Positions 37,401 through 61,842 of a stretch of DNA of 64,000 nt are shown in pieces. This stretch comes from Pagrus major (taxonomy: Eukaryota; Chordata; Actinopteri; Spariformes; Sparidae). The notes below the pieces were generated by a model, which was not told the origin of the DNA, made no database searches, and saw only the letters and a program-made list of their open reading frames with translations. The stretch spans positions 8,570,381-8,634,380 of the forward strand of contig NC_133233.1 in NCBI RefSeq assembly GCF_040436345.1, in the 5' to 3' direction. Both the position numbers and the translations under genes were made by a program. Positions within the stretch are counted from its first letter, which is position 1. Each line of letters starts with the position of its first letter.

Positions 37401-39288
37401 ATGTACCCACCGACTGTTTATAATCATATGGATGCAGTTTTCTCTCTAAATTACATAATTACATAACTGACATCAGTAAACAGGACGCTGTCTGACTCTC
37501 TCACTCGCGGGGAGGGATGCTGTTTTCTGGGGGAAAGTCTTGGTCGGGAGGGCTGACCGTCGCAGTGATTTTTTTCAAGACAGTAACTACAAAAACACAA
37601 CAGTGGAAGGAGACAAACACATGGTGAGTTAAAGTTTACCACCAGAGGCGCATCAAAGCCGCAGCGAAACTGAACTTTTGAGTGAAATTTTCAAGGTGCG
37701 CCATTAATTTAGCAAAATAAAAGGTCAAAAATAGACCAACCCTACTAGTTACACTACAGATTCAGACTGATATTACGTTATTATTATTTGGCATCAGAGT
37801 CAATGTCATGCATGTTTAAATTGATTTTACTCATTTGAAATCTAACAAAAACAAAACAAACAAAAAAATCTGGAAAAACCCCCCGCCAAATATCGGTTTC
37901 AATAATCGGCCAGGTCGGTAATTGGCCGATACCTTAAAATTACAGTTGCGTGTTGAATAACTCCAAAAAGTGTATAGAGAAAGGAAGAACTAACTGATAA
38001 CAGCGCTAACATTGCAACAAACACTGTGGGAAGTCTACTGCTGACATTCTCTGCTGCAAAGAACACAAATTAGTACAAACAGTTGAGATTATTTGCAACC
38101 ACCTGGGCTACACTTGGTTGATCCATACTGGGTGGTATTCTCAAATACCTTTTCCATTTGATCTCTTGTCGGTCATGCTGAAGATCTTGTGATTACTACA
38201 TACAGTCCTCCACCCTTTTGTGGTTCAAGTTACAGCTTGTTATTTAAAGAACCTGAGGCCTGGTCAACAGTCTGCCCTGAAAGATGATTTCTTGGCCAGA
38301 CAGTCCACTTGTCAAAAGGCTCACAACAAAGCTTTAGACTGCTCATTAACCAATGTACTGTGTTATGACTATGGAAGGCAAGCTGTACTCTGTGTCATAG
38401 CAATGTGATGGTTGATGGCTCAGGCTGGCTATCAGCATTCTTTCATGCAGTCTGGCCCACAGACATGGTGAGCAGCTAACCCGACCAAGCTGTTGGCATG
38501 CTGAACAATATAAATTGCCAGAGTAATATTGTTAAAACATCATTCAAGTATGACTATTAGGCTGAATTGTAGCTGCAAATTAGTGCCTCTGATTACCACA
38601 TAACGGAAAAAACTATACATCCTTTGAGTCCTTCTAGAGAGGCCAAGCTTACTAAAGCATGCCCTCTTAAATTCAGCTGTTACATGTAAATATTTGCTGT
38701 TGTGTGAACCATGTGGTCTTGGAGAAGCTCGCGCTTCTAATACAGTAAATGCAATTACAAACAGGGATCGCCTCTTCCTTAGTCCGTTATATGGAACAAG
38801 AACACTCACTGTTGGTACTCATCGTGTCTTCACTTAAATCTGCGATCACACAATTACAGCTTAGATAACTGTCCGCGCATGTACAGTCCTCGTGGCTTTA
38901 CTGCCACAGGGTAGGAAAGTGGTCTCGATTGCAACATCTTTAAAACCAATCTGTCAGACGTGAACAAAGATGATGTCACCTACAGCTACTGTAAGCTAAC
39001 TGAAGCTAGCTGGACAGCCAGCACAGCACACGGCTTTTTAAACATTTTGTCTAATTCTACTAAAGAAGTGGACAACCACAGTAGAGTCATAGTCGTAATT
39101 TTAAAGCGCTGTCATATCTCTGAACCACACAGTTTTTGCTTGGCTGCTAAGCTAACGCTAGCTAGCTAACGTTAGCAGTGAGCCACGACATCAATTTCTT
39201 AGGAGGTAATTAAAGCTTACCTGGACTTCCCAACACCGCTTTCTCCTATTATCAATATTTTCAGCGTCGTTAGTATATCTTCTTCCAT
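28663..39288 (-). CDS. rab18: Rab18 small GTPase, complete seven-exon coding region
   Basis: Seven exons (39221-39288, 35932-35987, 31845-31906, 31474-31546, 30087-30205, 29473-29539, 28663-28832) join in frame to 615 nt, or 204 residues plus stop. Rab18 cycles between GDP and GTP and acts at the ER, lipid droplets and secretory membranes. Visible motifs are the P-loop GESGVGKSS (15-23), effector Thr40 in TIGVDFK, switch II DTAGQE with Gln67, GNKID (121-125), EASAK (149-153) and a C-terminal CGGYCSLV for prenylation. Length matches the vertebrate family (about 206). Fish usually have two copies (a and b). The PEQ residues and the NDLVKML segment make me lean to the a copy, without certainty. 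All splice borders are GT/AG. Confidence 0.97.
29473..29539 (-). CDS. rab18: rab18 exon 6
   Basis: This exon of 67 nt codes for [20 protein letters not shown] and two more residues, and ends one base into Glu149. Borders are tttag/GAAAAC and TATAG/gtaagt. The human counterpart begins ENREVDRNEG, so residues 129-134 are the most changed part of an otherwise conserved helix. Confidence 0.95.
30087..30205 (-). CDS. rab18: rab18 exon 5: NKxD motif
   Basis: The 119 nt start after cacag and end before gtgagt. They code from [20 protein letters not shown] to the guanine-specificity motif GNKID at 121-125. Asn122, Lys123 and Asp125 are all present, so nucleotide binding should be intact. Confidence 0.96.
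30393..30743. mobile_element. MITE with gctgcagctcta ends in rab18 intron 4
   Basis: The element starts TAGAGCTGCAGC and ends GCTGCAGCTCTA, an exact 12-bp inverted pair. Interior words (attaatcgattagttg; ccgattaattggttaatc) are also inverted relatives. The flanking octamers gggtcttg and ctgtcttg agree at six of eight positions, which suggests an old hAT-type 8-bp duplication. There is no transposase; 351 bp in total. Interior antisense words resemble a very common fish MITE family. Confidence 0.75.
31363..31435. repeat. (AC)n microsatellite in rab18 intron 4
   Basis: About 36 AC units run with a few G interruptions in the first third. The tract begins 39 bases beyond the donor of rab18 exon 4, so on the transcript it is a long GU repeat next to a splice site. 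Confidence 0.95.
31474..31546 (-). CDS. rab18: rab18 exon 4: switch II
   Basis: This exon of 73 nt follows gttgcag and precedes gtaagc. It codes for [20 protein letters not shown] plus GVIL and one base of Val87. The switch II sequence is identical to mammalian Rab18, including catalytic Gln67. Confidence 0.97.
31845..31906 (-). CDS. rab18: rab18 exon 3
   Basis: This exon of 62 nt completes Gly42 and codes for [20 protein letters not shown]. The acceptor is ttgtctag and the donor gtaagt. It is conserved apart from Asn51, which is Ser in human. Confidence 0.96.
32820..32945 (+). repeat. dispersed repeat, copy 2
   Basis: This is the shorter partner of the repeat at 15,929-16,080, in the same orientation, with the shared words tgtgggatcatgg, gatgaaaatctat and tgactcagg. 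It lies in rab18 intron 2. Confidence 0.5.
34685..35008 (-). repeat. dispersed element, copy B (inverted partner of 17,108)
   Basis: On the minus strand this segment repeats the order seen at 17,108-17,490, from the cttactttcttcctgaaag word to the ttattctcat word. It lies in rab18 intron 2. The adjacent sequence up to about 35,760 may belong to the same, longer element, because a donor-like gtaagt at about 35,435 on the minus strand faces this copy's acceptor-like block. Confidence 0.6.
35435..35700 (-). other. exon-like open stretch, probably mobile-element derived
   Basis: On the minus strand an ATG at 35,683 opens 73 codons to a TGA at 35,462, shortly before a good donor (CTG/gtaagt). It contains segments such as [21 protein letters not shown] do not recognise a domain. 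The sequence reminds me of first exons of fish DNA transposons, and its neighbour at 34,685 is repetitive, so I favour a decayed transposon over a host gene. Confidence 0.25.
35932..35987 (-). CDS. rab18: rab18 exon 2: effector region
   Basis: This exon of 56 nt follows gtcaacag and precedes gtgagt. It completes Ser23 and codes for [18 protein letters not shown] plus one base of Gly42. Thr40, which contacts magnesium and gamma-phosphate, is kept. Human has ELA where this protein has EQT at 36-38, immediately before switch I. The exon is short and easy to miss but fits both phases exactly. Confidence 0.95.
36937..37746. mobile_element. degenerate DNA element in rab18 intron 1
   Basis: The left end reads ttagggttcgaccaata and the right end has tagaccaaccctact, a loose inverted pair. 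Interior words (acaacagtggaaggagacaaa; gggatgctgtttt) recur in altered form near 59,990-60,120. The following 37,880-37,940 holds further ggccgatacc-type repeat words. No coding capacity was seen. Confidence 0.4.
39221..39288 (-). CDS. rab18: rab18 exon 1: start codon and P-loop
   Basis: The exon codes for [20 protein letters not shown], then KS and two bases of Ser23, before the donor gtaagc. The start is chosen because the family begins with the same acidic N-terminus directly before [11 protein letters not shown]. Lys21 and Ser22 of the P-loop are present. Confidence 0.97.
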
Positions 39289-39480
39289 TTTCCCTCTACA
39301 GCGCGCAGTGTTACTCTCAATAAACAGCTAAAACAGCCTGTTAAAAACGACGCTCCTGAGTAACTTGCTGTCCTGTTTACAGCTAAAACGGAGATAGTTT
39401 GACAATAATGTCTTGGTGAGACGTCTCACTCCCACCATATCCGGTATGACTTTTTTTGGCACTTCCGCTTTGTATGTATG
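39289..39480 (-). promoter_or_regulatory. rab18 5' UTR and probable promoter with ETS-like site
   Basis: Upstream of the rab18 start, 39,460-39,468 reads GCGGAAGTG on the minus strand, a good ETS/GABP-type site, about 170 bases before the ATG. A CGGATAT word follows. No TATA box was seen. Such sites are common near starts of housekeeping genes, which fits rab18. The exact transcription start cannot be read from the sequence. Confidence 0.4.
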
Positions 39481-40083
39481 CATGGATATCTAATGAGCTT
39501 ATCTTTATGAGGCAAGGCAGACAGTGTTACACATGTGAGTTGTGAGGACTGTAGTAAAGTTCGATTTCAGTAACTGTGTTTTCCAAAATACACCACATCT
39601 CTAGTGTTACATAACATCAATCAAATAGATCTATTGATTGTCACTGGTTCTTTTAATCTGCATTTTATTATCATTACCACACATTCCAAGGGATCATGTC
39701 TGTGCATAAAGCTCAATCCTTTTTAATTATTGCTACACAAATATAGCTTTTTTTTATGTCATGTTAAAATCATCAGTAAATCCCGTTTTATTCTATTTAA
39801 AACTAAATATATTAAATGCTTGTTTAAAAGGACCAGTGTTTATATGACTGCTATCCCAGTAAAACCATACATTGTTTCTTTTTTCTTTATAAATTCAACT
39901 CAAATATAACAGGCTGATGTATGTTAAGTTGGCTCCACCTTTGTCATTGTTTTGACTGGCATTTCTTTCAGCAAGCTTGCACTCAAATTAGTACAGCACA
40001 ATACCCCACCCCCCTCTAAATGAGCTCTATCAATAAACCTTTAAGTAGGAAAAACACCACCCATGTAATGCTCCATTTTTTAA

Positions 40084-40265
40084 AGTGTTTTTGGCCATTC
40101 ATGGCTAGTAGACCTTGAGAAGTGACAGGAAACGGGATGAGAGAGAAGGGGGATGCCATACAGCAAAGGGCTGCAGGCTGGACTCAAACCCTGGGCCGCT
40201 GCAGCAAGGATGCAGTCGCTGTACATGGGATGCGCGCTCTACCAACTGAGCTACTGTGGCACCCT
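40084..40265 (-). mobile_element. tRNA-derived SINE with 16-bp target duplication
   Basis: On the minus strand the element begins with a tRNA-like head: an A-box TAGCTCAGTTGGTAGAGC (40,236-40,253) and a B-box GGTTTGAGTCC (40,180-40,190), the internal pol III promoter. A tRNA-unrelated part with ctttgctgtatggcatcccc follows. The sequence atgctccattttttaa flanks it exactly at 40,068-40,083 and 40,266-40,281. The long perfect duplication indicates target-primed insertion and fairly recent age. Confidence 0.9.
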
Positions 40266-40499
40266 ATGCTCCATTTTTTAAGTAAAAGTGAGCAGTGTAT
40301 TAATACTTGAATGCACTAATTGCTCCTCAGTTTTAGTAGAAATGATCTTAAAAACATTGGAACATGCCTCTAGAATTCAGCTTTACCAAGTCATTTCTCC
40401 TGTGTTTAAAAAAGTAAAAGTAAAAATAATTTTAATAATAATTTTTTGAACACAAATGTGTTATCGTATAATCCTAGTTAGTCACACATAAAAAGTCAG

Positions 40500-41665
40500 A
40501 CAGATTTTGTACTTTATTTAATAAATAACCCATGAACAGCATTGGGAGAGAACATGGTATTGAAATAAAAGGCACTTTGAAAACAATACTGTAAATGCTT
40601 GTTTGTTGTATTTCAGAGGCATTTGGGTGTGAAAGCATTTTTAGAGGTGATTCTGAGCAAAATACTCTTGTCTCAGTCTTACAATCTAACAAAAACGTAA
40701 CTAACAAAACTGACTTACACAAATGAGTTTACTGAACAACAGAAAACATATTTTTTGGCGTACTTGACAAACACAGGAATAGGACCTGAGAATGAGTCAA
40801 AAAGTTACTGCAGTTCGCAAATACAACATTATTTCATTAGTCAATTGCAACTTGTATCATAACTATACAAATCCTTCAATTGTTCAACATTGCCACAATT
40901 TCATAATTTTTTACAAGTGGTATACAGTCCCTTTGTGATAGCATATCAACCATTCAAATAATGATAGTTGATATTATTCATTATCTTGTGTGTTTACTCC
41001 TCTGGTACTTGATAGGAGCGCAATAAAATCTTAAACACTGGAAGTTTCAAAGCTGCAGCTCAAAACATTTACAATCACTGTGATTCAACATAACTGTCCA
41101 ATCTAAGTTGAATGCTAAATATTATTCAATACTTCCTATTGCAGTTGTTTTCAATATATATATACACACACACACATCGACACAATGTGTTGCTATGGCT
41201 GACAATTTACATACTAAACTCAGGTCCTGTCAGGAACACACAGGAACACGCAGGAAGTCAGTGCACAGAGAGACGAGAAGAGGGAGTGAAAGACAAAGAC
41301 GTGTCCAAGAAGCAAACAGAAGCTCTTATACATATATTTTGCATACCCATAGTGTCCACATCGTGTTGTTCAAAAAGCTAAATCCTCCACCCATAACCAG
41401 TCCTGTGGCAGGGAAACAAAAGCACCTTCCTGTCATCATTTCTGCAAATACACAACTTAAAAGTATATACACATTCTTTATACTGTACACCAAAAATGCA
41501 TATAAATCATAAGTGTTAGTAAAAATATGGATGCGGTGGCCGTGTGGTACATTATAATTGTAAAGCGACAAGAAGAAATGACATAAAGTTCTCCTCCGAC
41601 CCCAAATCCAAATACTGCAGCTGTCTGATACTTGATAGCAGAGTTCATTAAAAACTACGACGCCA
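40500..41665 (-). other. itgb1: itgb1 3' UTR (probable extent)
   Basis: This sequence follows the beta-1A stop. It is AT-rich with a TA/CA run at about 41,155-41,177 and no coding similarity. A minus-strand AATAAA lies at 40,513-40,518, which I take as the end. The 3' end is thus separated from the rab18 start by about 1.2 kb containing the SINE. Confidence 0.45.
40513..40518 (-). terminator. possible poly(A) signal of itgb1
   Basis: TTTATT on plus (AATAAA on minus) lies 1.15 kb past the beta-1A stop. Other AT-rich words nearby make the choice uncertain. Confidence 0.35.
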
Positions 41666-55290
<13,625 letters not shown>

Positions 55291-58073
55291 CTGAAAACAC
55301 ACACAAGAAAACACCATTTATATGTGATGTGTTCCCGTCAAAGAGCTACTGTTGTTCTGAGAGGCAATAAGCCATTTGTGACCATTTCTTTGTTAACAGT
55401 AATAGCTGTCGTGCTTGATAGCCTGAATGCTTGAACTCATAATTTCCTGGACAAAAGGGTCCAGGAGTGAAAGATGACTGAAGATTTAATCTGTTTCGTT
55501 GTAATTATAGATAATAAATTATCCAGTGACAGGGGCTTGGCTATTCTTAGTCGGTCAAAGGGTAACAGGCAGCTAATTCGGACTGCTTTCACACACAATC
55601 ATGTATACACATATTCACATACAGGCATACACACATGATCACAGATTAGCCTCTGGCTTGGACTGCAGTCTCCTTTTCCCCCCACAAGCCTTTTTACTGT
55701 AAACAACATCAGTTCCCTTGAGTCAAACCCTCTCTTGTCATACATATTGATCTCTTGTCCATGTGCAGGCTCTTAGGTCAGCCATATTGATGTATTTTGT
55801 CCTTAATTGCAAAGCGCATGACTTACAAATGCTAAAGGACTGAAGAGCCTTTCTGTTCACTTAATGGTTGATTTGTGAGTGTCATGCTAGTGGTCTGTTG
55901 GAATAAACTTAAGGATCATGGTGCTGTGAGCAAAAGCTTGTCATATTGCTTACAATGGCAATGCTACCATGCTGATGTTTTGCAGGAATAATGTTTACCA
56001 AGTTCACCATTTTAGTTTTGCATGTTAATTAGCACGCATTAGCAACATGTTTGAATTAGCAGTTAACAAAAATTACATCTGAGGCTGAAGGAAATGTCAT
56101 TGAAAATCCTGGAAAATTTCTAAGGGAAGTTAAACTCAGGAAGTTTTACATTTTTGCAAAATATCACTTTAAATTTTGTACCTTTTAATATTGAACTTAT
56201 TTTAGCAGAAATAATCATAAAAAGCAATACTAGGTGTAGAAGTATGCCCATTTAATTAAACTTTAACCATGAACAGCATTTAGCAAGAGACTCTTCCATT
56301 ACATAATTAGATAATTTGCCAGCATCTCATTAAAGGTCCCATAATATGCAAAATACACTTTTTCATGGTTTTCTTACAAAATATGTGTCCCCAGCATGTC
56401 AACAAGCTGCACAGACCAGAACAAGACGAGATTGGTACAGTGCTAACGTTAGAGATGAGTGAATATCACTCTGAACTTATCAAACAATGAGGGCCAGTAA
56501 CTGTACAAGCTCAAGAAAAGATTGATACCGACTGTCTGTGACCCGACTTCAAACATGGAAGCTGTACGTTTTGCCGTGTTTTATGTTGCTTTACTGTTTA
56601 TCTGTTGAATCAGGCGTAATCAATCACTGACTCTGCTAATAAGCTCTCCATCAACCTGCCCAATAAGGAAAAGTAGACGCTGATTGACAGCTGTCGGGTC
56701 ACAGTGCCCCTTGCGCATAGTAAGGCATCCAGAATGAGGAAAACAGATGGTGCATGTGGAACAATACTATGTTTACATCAACATGGATATTCCAAATGTT
56801 GTTTATTTCACAAATCTGTAGTTCCCCACATATTTCTATCAAATGACTGTGTTTTGGATGTAACGTTACTGTGCGACACCCACTTTAGCTGTTTACAGTT
56901 TGGAGTTAAAAGTAGGCCTACTTTGAGTTTGGAGATACAGACGCTTTGCATCTGTGTACATTTTATCAATCTAAAGTAACCAGGTACAAGCAGTGACCAG
57001 GTGGTGGAGTAGTGGCTGCAGGGCACAAAGATCTCAGTACAAAGACTGAGACTCAGCGTTTGAGAAAAATTCTGTGTCCTATTAACTAACTCTTTATTTT
57101 GTATACAGTCTACAGATAACCTTTTATTTTGTTTTAAACCTATTACTGTAAATTGATGTGAAATTAATTTAAATATTATTTCCTCTACATTTTAATGGTG
57201 ATTTTACTATGCCACTAATAACAAACTATAGATGACATTTAAGTAAAGAAACGTCCTTTTGATTTCATTGGTGATACTGCTGACAGTGATCAGTGATTGG
57301 CCTCAAAAATCCTGATTGGAAGTACCCTTAAAAATAATATTGGCCCACCGAAATAAAACACAGCCCTATCAACTATTCCTCTCCTGTTTTCCTCTTTCTC
57401 CCTCCTCCTCCTCCCCCTCCTCTTCTATTCTCATCCAGTAAAAAATGTTTAAAAAATAAAAGTTCAGCAGCGGGGGTCATGTTTCAGCAGCAGAGGTGCG
57501 CCACTCCTAGGTGCATATAGGGGAAACACTGCATTTACTGTAAGTTAGGATTTTCAGTGACCCCTCACTTTCATTAACACCACATCACTGCTGCTGTCTC
57601 AAAAGATTTAGCTAGCATTGACACTTTCAGGATTCTCACCACCTCTTATTGGCAGTTCTAATGAGAAACAGCTGGAACGGCTCCTGCAGAGAGACAGAGA
57701 ACCACTGGCCCGATGTTGTATTAAGGTGCAGTAGCCAGCAAAGGGATCAGCATGTGCCGAATCGAATTAACATGTGGAATGTACTGCAAGTATCTGGCTT
57801 GACCATAAATCACAAACTCATGGGAGTCATTTCTATGGGAATCTCCACAGTAGCTAATGTCTACCACACTGGATACTGAAGCATGAGATTAAAATTAGAG
57901 CGAGATAGACAGTGATAAAGTGACAAAACTTTCTTTTAGCTTTATAGACCAGTGAGTGCTGCCCGCTATTCATAGAGGGTACATTAAAAGACTGCATTCC
58001 CTTACACTGTGGAAAAGGAAGCTCTGACGTTCAGTGTGCGCAGTGTTGAGTGATGCATTCCTGAGTGCTTGTT

Positions 58074-58092
58074 TGTGTGTGTGTGTGTGTGT
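58074..58092. repeat. (GT)n microsatellite
   Basis: Nine GT units are uninterrupted. Confidence 0.85.
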
Positions 58093-59876
58093 TCGTCCGC
58101 TTATATAGACACAGAGGGGCAGACAGCCTGTCTACAGCCCCCCAGATTAGATCAGCTGGCTTAAATCTCCACTTCTGTAGATGGGATGTATGTGTATGTG
58201 CCATAACCCTAACCCACATTTAACCTGGCACTGCCATTATTACATCATCCCTGAAGCTAACAGTCTTTCAAGAGAATAACTGTATCACAAAATATTTAAG
58301 TGATGACCGAAAATAAAAGACGTTGTTCTGAGTTGAGAGTTTATGCTGCATGGTGTGCATGTACATCAAACAACTGATTTCAGTGAAAACCAAGCTTGTA
58401 CAAAGACAAAAATTCAAGTTCACATTCCTCTTATAACAAAACCATACACAGATATTTTCTTTTCACTTTTGCTGTGGTCTCTACGTCAGCTCCAAGGAAT
58501 CATTCAAATGAAAACTATTTCTATAAAACGCCAGCGAGGTGTCAAGTTAGAAAAATAACCATGTTTACTTCAATCCTATGACACTTAGCAGCTGTGTAGA
58601 GGAATGTTTAGTAAAAACTACAGTAAAATATAGCAGAAGACAGGGAGCAGTCCAAGAAAGGGCTAAGAGCAGGATGTTATGCTGCCTTCAAGTGGCGCTC
58701 CGAAGCTCAATGTTCAGAAGTCAGAAATACAACTTGTCAGCATCTCACGGTGGTTTTGGTTAGGTTTGGTTTGGTGAGCCAAGTATTGTATAGCTTGACA
58801 AAAAATGTTTTTTAAAAAGAACCTTTGATAGTACTGATGAAGACCATGAAATGTGGTGAAAAGGTCGAAAATGAACCTTCATGCTCAGTCTACCACTTAG
58901 AAATATCTCAATTAGTGGATTGATTGTTGTGAAATTTTGCAGGATGGTCATAGTCCCCAGAGGATGAATCCTACTGACCTTGATGATTCCCTCACATTTC
59001 CCGTAGCACCATAATGTGGTTGAAATTTGTGGTTTTGAGAGAAACTTCAGAAATGTATTCACATGCCCTTTTGAAACAGCAAGATAATGCCAAGAAAACT
59101 GTCTCTTGTTTGTTTCATTGTTACATCACTATAAATAATACATTCAGTTTGGTTGATGAGGTTTGAAAAGTACACTTTCATAAACAGCTGAATACTCTGG
59201 CAGTGACAGAGATATGAATCAAAACTGTTAATGTCTGGAAGGAAAGGATGAGGACTATTAAAATGTTTGCACAGCAACCACATTGCTCTCATGTATTTGT
59301 CCATGGGGATAGCTAAAAATAAAGAAAAATTCCAGACAGTTTCCTGACAACAGCAAGACAGAGTAGCACTGCTTATTCTCTTACACTAAAGTAGTTTATG
59401 TGGCTCTAATGCTCTCCCTGCCTCTCCTACTCTGACACAAGCATGTATACATGCACACTTTACTCCTCAACACCTGTCCACTTGTCACAAACACCTGAGC
59501 ATTGACTAACGGCGTCCCAGTGTTTTATGGGCTTTCCAAAGCGCTATCAGTTGGCAGGAGAAGGTGATGCATGGCAGACACTGTGGTGCGTGACTAAAAC
59601 GGGCCAAGCTTCTCAGGCATTCCTGAGGGGCTGACCAGGATAGTAACCTGCACTGCACTGTTACTGCACTATGGGGAAATGTTAGCTGTGAGACCCATGA
59701 TGAAGTGATGCTGTATTTGTAACACCCTGATTCCCACAATCCCTTTCTCCGACTTTTCCAGAAATTCTAGAGCCTGACCGATATATTGGTTTTGGATTGT
59801 TGGTCTGAAATGAGAAATACAGACAACTTTGCAGTCAATTTTATTATTCAGTTAATCAAAAAAGGAAAATAATCAT

Positions 59877-60499
59877 TAGCCCTTTTCAGACAGAGATTCT
59901 GCAATATCGCCAATGAAGGCTCGTCATTACACTGCCTTTGTTTATTCACACTGGACCTAACGTTAAAAAGTTGCCAGAGACTGTAATTACGACAACACAA
60001 TAGTAGAAGGTGACAAAGATATTGTGAGTTCAAGTTTTTTGCTCAAAATTGCATCACATAATTATCGCCAGTCAACTGCAGGAGCCGCCTGGCTCTCACT
60101 GCTGGGGACAGATGCTGTTTTTTATGCAGAAGTGTGATGAAGAGTCGGTAGGACAGACAGGATGACAGCATCATATCCACGTATAAATTCAGTATTTTTT
60201 TCCCTCATATAAATTGCCGAGGGCACTACCTGCTACCACATTACTGTTGTTTGGTCTTGTAACTTTGTGGGTTGAAGTGTGGGACATTTCTCTTTTATTT
60301 AATGAGTGACAGATCTGTTTAATTGTCTCAACCCTGTCCCACGCTACCAGCTTACCCTTAAACACAGATGTCATCTCGCCTCTGTTGCGGCTCTGTTACT
60401 ACCTCCAATGGTGGATCCGAGGCAGAACAAAACTGTCCCTCCATTCCACCTCTGTAGCTTTTCCCGCCTTGAAAAGGCAGTGTGAAAGGGGCTATTAAC
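59877..60499. mobile_element. MITE with ttagcccttttcagac / gtgtgaaaggggctattaa ends
   Basis: The left end ttagcccttttcagacag and the right end ctgtgtgaaaggggctattaa-like sequence are inverted relatives (gccccttt core). The right part also holds ttttcccgccttgaaaaggcag, a word frequent in this fish element type. It is inserted in, or abuts, a cctgaccgatatattgg repeat that starts near 59,772. No coding capacity. Confidence 0.55.
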
Positions 60500-60837
60500 T
60501 GCAGCCCTATAATTGACTAATTAATTAAATAACTAAGTTAATGGTCTACCCTGTACAGTCTATTCGTTTCAGTCATTTTTCAAGTAAAGCTGTCAAAATT
60601 TGCTAGCTCCAGCTTCTTATATATATGAATTTGCTGCTGTGCTGCTAAATGTAGAGTCTTTGTGGTTGTGGGACTGCTGGTTGGACAGCAGCAATTTAAA
60701 GATGGGGCCCTTGGGGCTCTGGGAAATTGTCATGAGCACTTTTTAAATTTTTTTTGACATTTTATAGGCTGAAAAATGTTTTGATTTATTGTGAGAAAAA
60801 AATCCCAAAAGAAAAATCCTTAGTTGCGGCCCTAATA
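60500..60837. mobile_element. degenerate MITE with ctgcagccct / ttgcggccctaa ends
   Basis: The words ctgcagccctataattgactaattaatta on the left and ccttagttgcggccctaa on the right, with ctccagcttcttatatat inside, identify another diverged copy of the family seen at 30,393 and 52,885. The ends are not clean. Confidence 0.4.
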
Positions 60838-61808
60838 AGAAACTTTATTGTGCTTCAGCTCCCCAGGTGTCCACTTCAGGAAATACCTTACGGTTCCTGA
60901 ACCCCCGTGTGAAAACCTGTGGTGTATACAGCTTAGCTTAATTGAGCTACACAAACCTTAGCTGTGAATGAGTGGATTTACTTTACTTGAAATTGAGCTG
61001 CATTTGCAAGTGCTTAGAAGTACTTACTTTAGCAAGCACTGCCATGAATAATGACCAGCAGAGTCAGCGAGAGAAACAGCCAGACACACTGGAGTATACT
61101 GCAGCAGTAAAGAACTGATGGCAGCTCAGAGTCACAGCGCTCTTTGTAGGAGAAGGCCTGGGCTGCTCTCGCTTAGAAAGGCTGTTCTTCTCTGGTCATG
61201 AAAGGAAGGAATGGAAAAGAAGGAAAAACAGGAAAGGGAGGTGCACCACTCAGAGGGGAAAGAGGTTGCCTCAAGTCCAAAGGAAAGGAAGTTACAGACT
61301 TTTCTCGCCTCTGCAGAGTTTGCACTTTAGTCTCTTCTAAGCCTCCCTCCTCCATTTGTACAGTATTTGTCTGTTCAGGCCTTTTAAAGGTCAATAGAAT
61401 ATTTATGAGTTCATTTGCTAAAGGCAACTAAGTAAAAATAAACAGGTCTGCATGGCTCAAGTATTTTTATAGACTAGTTTAGTTACAGTAATTAAAACAT
61501 TCCAAGATGCATCCCGTCACTCCACTGTTGCCAGTATCATATCTCTGGCTTCCTATACTACCATCCTCCCTCTTTCTCTTCCTTGTTTCCTTTCTCTCTC
61601 CCTCTCCCCATTTCCATCATACCACCCACACAATCGCTCAGTTCACTCCCTCCACTATGAGCCAAGCCAACCCAGTGGCCCCCCCTTGACTCCACATACC
61701 CTTCAAACAGTGCAGACTGGAGAAAATGTCTGAGCTGTGAGACATACACGCCAATGGACAGAACTGAAGGAGAATACCAAACAGTGTCCGTCTGTGTCTC
61801 TGTCTCTC

Positions 61809-61842
61809 TCCACCCCCACCCCCACCCCCACCCCCACCACCA
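61809..61842. repeat. (CCCCCA)n microsatellite
   Basis: Five to six cccca-type units lie in a CT-rich stretch (61,560-61,870), which gives strongly purine-rich sequence on the minus strand. Confidence 0.85.

Noticed and set aside
40180..40253. Functional tRNA gene suggested by A and B boxes
   Set aside because: The boxes belong to a SINE head flanked by a target duplication; no proper acceptor stem pairing was seen at the ends.
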